Of a DNA stretch of 64,000 nt, positions 61,432-64,000 are shown piece after piece; within the stretch, counting starts at the first letter, position 1; each line of letters starts with the position of its first letter. The DNA lies in NCBI RefSeq assembly GCF_014117445.1, contig NZ_CP059851.1, forward strand, positions 1,302,001-1,366,000, in the 5' to 3' direction. The notes beneath the pieces were generated by a model. It worked only from the letters and a program-made list of their open reading frames with translations, did not search any database and had not been told where the DNA came from. A program made the position numbers and the translations under genes. This DNA is from Sandaracinobacteroides saxicola. GTDB lineage: Bacteria; Pseudomonadota; Alphaproteobacteria; Sphingomonadales; Sphingomonadaceae.

Positions 61432-64000
61432 ATGACCGAGACTGTTTCCGCGGCGGCAGATTACCGCCAGACTGTTTTTCTGCCCAAGACCGACTTTCCG
61501 ATGAAGGCTGGGCTGGCGGCGAGCGAGCCGGCGCGGCTGGCGCGATGGCTGGCCGGCGACCTGTATGGCAGCATCCGGCGCGCGCGCGCCGATGCGCCGA
61601 AGTGGATCTTCCACGACGGCCCGCCCTATGCCAACGGCGACATGCACCTGGGCCATGCGATGAACCACACGCTGAAGGACCTGGCGTGCCGGACGCATGG
61701 CATGCTGGGGTTCGATGCGCCCTATATCCCCGGCTGGGACTGCCACGGGCTGCCGATCGAGTGGAAGGTGGAGGAGGGCTATCGCGCCAAGGGGCGGAAG
61801 AAGGAGGAGGTGGATTTCCTCAGCTTTCGCGCTGAATGCAGGGCCTATGCCGCGCATTGGGTGGGGGTGCAGCGGGAGCAGCTGAAGCGGCTGGGGGTGC
61901 TGGCGGACTGGGACGAACCCTACCTCACCATGGATTTCGGCAGCGAGGCGGTGATCGCGGCCGAGCTGATGAAGTTTGCGACCAGCGGTCAGGTGTATCG
62001 CGGGGCCAAGCCGGTGATGTGGTCGCCGGTGGAGCAGACCGCGCTGGCCGAGGCCGAGATCGAATATGAGGATGTGGTTTCGACGCAGATCGATGTGGCG
62101 TTCGAGATTGTCGAGGCGCCGAATTATCCTGATCTGTTGAAACACGGGCCGGTTTATGCGGTGATCTGGACGACGACGCCGTGGACGATTCCGGCGAACC
62201 GGGCGTTGGCGTATGGGGCGGATGTAGAGTATTCGCTTTGCTATCTTGCTGGACTGTCCGCTTCAGGATGGTCGGGCGATACAGCGGTTAATGCAAGCCT
62301 GACGGCTGCGCTAGATGATCGAATGGCCGCGCTGGATCAGTGGGGGAACAAATTTTGGATTTGCGCAACTGAGTTGATCCCGCAGCTTGAGGCTAGGATT
62401 ACTGAAAGGGGTATCCGCGGTTCAATCCGAGTCAAACAACGGTTGCCAAAAGACGCTCTCAAGGGCGGAATAGCCCACCACCCGCTCCACCATCTCAGCG
62501 GATTCTTCGCTGAACGGCGTCCGCTGCTCGCCGGCGATTTTGTGACGACGGATGCGGGGACGGGGCTGGTGCATATGGCGCCGGATCATGGCGAGGATGA
62601 TTTTGCGCTGTGCAAGGCGCACGGCATCGATCCGGTGTTCGCGGTGCAGGCGGATGGCACCTATGCCGACCGGGCGGACTGGGCCTGGCTGGCGGGCAAG
62701 GGGAGTGTGATTTCGCCGAAGCTGAACGCGCCGGACGGGCCGATCTGTTCGGCGCTGCGCGAGGCGGGGGCGTTGTTGTCGGCGGGGGAGTATCGGCACA
62801 GCTATCCGCATTCGTGGCGCAGCAAGAAGAAGGTGATCTATCGCTGCACGCCGCAATGGTTTGTGGCGATGGATCGGCCGCTGGCCCCCTCCGCCGCCGC
62901 TGACGCAGCGAGTCGCTCCCCCGTGCCGGGGGAGAGCTTGCATGGTTCGACGCTACGCGAGTTGGCTTTGGCGGCCATCGATGCGACGCGGTGGGTGCCG
63001 GCAGGGGGGTATAACCGGATTCGGGCGATGGTAGAGGGGCGGCCGGATTGGGTCTTGTCGCGCCAGCGGGCGTGGGGGGTGCCGATCACGCTGTTCGTGC
63101 ATCGGGAAAGCGGCGAGTATCTGCGCGATCCGGCGGTGAATGCGCGCATCGTGGCAGCGTTCAAGGAACAGGGCGCGGATGCCTGGTGGACGGTGCCGGC
63201 GCAGGCGTTTCTGGGCGCGGATCATGATGCCGCGGATTATGAGCAGGTCACGGACATCCTGGACGTGTGGTTCGACAGCGGATCGACCCACGCCTTCGTG
63301 GTCGAGGCGCGGCATGGGGTGGCACAGGCGGACCTGTATCTGGAAGGGTCGGACCAGCATCGGGGGTGGTTCCAGTCATCCCTGCTGGAAGCCTGCGGGA
63401 CGCGGGGGCGGGCGCCGTATAAAACAGTGGTAACGCACGGCATGGCGCTCGATGGCCAGGGTCGGAAGATGTCGAAATCGCTGGGCAATGTCATCGATCC
63501 GGTGAAGATCATCGATGTCCATGGTGCCGATGTGCTGCGGCTGTGGGTGGCGAGCGTCGATTATCAGGAGGATGTGCGGCTTTCGGATGAAATCCTGAAG
63601 GGCGTGGTGGAGACCTATCGAAAGTTGCGGAACACGCTGCGCTATCTGCTGGGGGCGCTGGACGGATTTACCGATGCCGAGCGGGTGGCGCATGGTGACA
63701 TGCCGCCGCTGGAGCGCTGGGTGCTGCACCGGCTGGCGGTGCTGGATGGCGAAATCCGCGCCGATGTGGCGGACTTCGCCTTCAACCGGATGACGGCGCG
63801 ACTGGCGGCCTTCTGCAACACGGAATTGTCGTCGCTGTTCTTCGATATCCGCAAGGACAGCCTCTATTGCGATCCTGCGGACAGCGCGAAGCGCCGGGCC
63901 TATCGCACGGTGCTGGATACGCTGTTCCATGCGCTGGTGCACTACCTTGCGCCGGTGATGGTGTTCACGGCGGAGGAGGCTTGGGCGACGCGGTATCCGG
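61432..64000 (+). CDS. ileS: isoleucyl-tRNA synthetase (3' end beyond window)
   Basis: The 5' 856 codons, open to the window edge. HIGH-type motif HLGH at 72-75 (PPYANGDMHLGHAMNH), class I synthetase core, CP1 editing domain with WTTTPWTIPANRAL (about 246-259) and DAGTGLVHMAPDHGEDDF, and KMSKS at 679-683. Charges tRNA-Ile and clears Val-tRNA. Two oddities: residues 264-343 are coded by a markedly less GC-rich stretch, and residues 485-505 derive from a palindromic element inserted in frame. The reading frame stays open throughout. Shine-Dalgarno is weak. Confidence 0.95.
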   Translation, partial: MTETVSAAADYRQTVFLPKTDFPMKAGLAASEPARLARWLAGDLYGSIRRARADAPKWIFHDGPPYANGDMHLGHAMNHTLKDLACRTHGMLGFDAPYIPGWDCHGLPIEWKVEEGYRAKGRKKEEVDFLSFRAECRAYAAHWVGVQREQLKRLGVLADWDEPYLTMDFGSEAVIAAELMKFATSGQVYRGAKPVMWSPVEQTALAEAEIEYEDVVSTQIDVAFEIVEAPNYPDLLKHGPVYAVIWTTTPWTIPANRALAYGADVEYSLCYLAGLSASGWSGDTAVNASLTAALDDRMAALDQWGNKFWICATELIPQLEARITERGIRGSIRVKQRLPKDALKGGIAHHPLHHLSGFFAERRPLLAGDFVTTDAGTGLVHMAPDHGEDDFALCKAHGIDPVFAVQADGTYADRADWAWLAGKGSVISPKLNAPDGPICSALREAGALLSAGEYRHSYPHSWRSKKKVIYRCTPQWFVAMDRPLAPSAAADAASRSPVPGESLHGSTLRELALAAIDATRWVPAGGYNRIRAMVEGRPDWVLSRQRAWGVPITLFVHRESGEYLRDPAVNARIVAAFKEQGADAWWTVPAQAFLGADHDAADYEQVTDILDVWFDSGSTHAFVVEARHGVAQADLYLEGSDQHRGWFQSSLLEACGTRGRAPYKTVVTHGMALDGQGRKMSKSLGNVIDPVKIIDVHGADVLRLWVASVDYQEDVRLSDEILKGVVETYRKLRNTLRYLLGALDGFTDAERVAHGDMPPLERWVLHRLAVLDGEIRADVADFAFNRMTARLAAFCNTELSSLFFDIRKDSLYCDPADSAKRRAYRTVLDTLFHALVHYLAPVMVFTAEEAWATRYP
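62883..62940. repeat. palindromic element inserted in frame in ileS (copy 3)
   Basis: GGCCCCCTCCGCCGCCGC... through GCGAGTCGC to GTGCCGGGGGAGAGCTTG, the pattern seen at 55421 and 61304, but here inside a coding region. It is translated without a stop as APSAAADAASRSPVPGES and following residues, between WFVAMDRP and STLRELALAAI. Ends are complementary G/C runs. Confidence 0.7.

Noticed and set aside
61432-64000. ileS as a pseudogene because of the low-GC patch and insertion
   Set aside because: I translated the frame across both regions; it stays open and the HLGH and KMSKS motifs remain in the same frame.

Overview
The window reads as chromosomal DNA of a high-GC, strictly respiratory alphaproteobacterium, most likely a member of the Sphingomonadales. 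Supports for this are three TonB-dependent receptors (one with a TonB box of the IVVTAQKR type), three secreted proteins ending in a PEPxxWA-CTERM sorting signal, System I cytochrome c maturation genes, CtaA haem A synthase, and a LexA box of the alphaproteobacterial GTTC-N7-GTTC form. Genus-level placement is not possible by eye. I see no rRNA, tRNA, insertion sequence, phage module or CRISPR array. The last gene (ileS) runs off the right edge.

Layout. 1-5.3 kb: two tandem alpha/beta-hydrolases with histidine where the nucleophilic serine should be; a membrane protein translationally coupled to a phytanoyl-CoA-dioxygenase-type protein; an unknown 394-aa protein; and a Tat-like exported hydrolase. 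5.3-8.4 kb: a TonB-dependent receptor (co-transcribed with that hydrolase) and a PEP-CTERM protein. 8.6-11.6 kb: hemC-hemD-mitofilin-like operon and an Ala-rich lipoprotein. 11.7-16.1 kb: an orphan 759-aa protein and the K+ transporter kup. 16.2-18.8 kb: ccmB, a DUF937-like gene, ccmC, ccmD and ccmE without ccmA. 18.8-26.9 kb: quinone oxidoreductase, TonB receptor, PAP/fibrillin-like protein, luciferase-like oxidoreductase, YeiH-family permease, and a Baeyer-Villiger-type monooxygenase. 26.9-34.5 kb: thioredoxin-like protein, DsbD/ScsB, PEP-CTERM protein, ribosomal L13-S9 operon, ctaA, and psd-pssA phospholipid genes. 34.5-39.1 kb: a small membrane protein under a LexA box, an acyl-CoA ligase, a LuxR-type two-component pair, and a third PEP-CTERM protein.

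39.2-48.6 kb is catabolic: an acyl-CoA dehydrogenase, a 1244-aa TonB receptor, and a MaoC / acyl-CoA dehydrogenase / two type III CoA-transferase operon. It faces a divergent DUF1838 / secreted protein / exported methyltransferase operon (48.7-51.2 kb) across a 12-bp palindrome shared by both promoters. 51.1-53.1 kb is an arsenic operon (arsR-arsC-arsI-aqpS) that appears to be leaderless at arsR. 53.2-64 kb: katE catalase, UDP-glucose dehydrogenase, Gfo/Idh oxidoreductase, aldo/keto reductase, luciferase-like monooxygenase, an unknown protein, bacterioferritin and ileS.

Functional themes: haem and cytochrome assembly (hemCD, ccm, ctaA, dsbD, bfr), uptake and CoA-dependent degradation of an unidentified organic acid or lipid, and arsenic and oxidative-stress defence. 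A GC-rich palindromic element occurs in three copies, one of them inside the ileS reading frame. No gene-free stretch exceeds 300 bases; the longest (61162-61431, 40356-40606, 30494-30706, 13975-14186) hold the hairpins, repeats and promoters listed.
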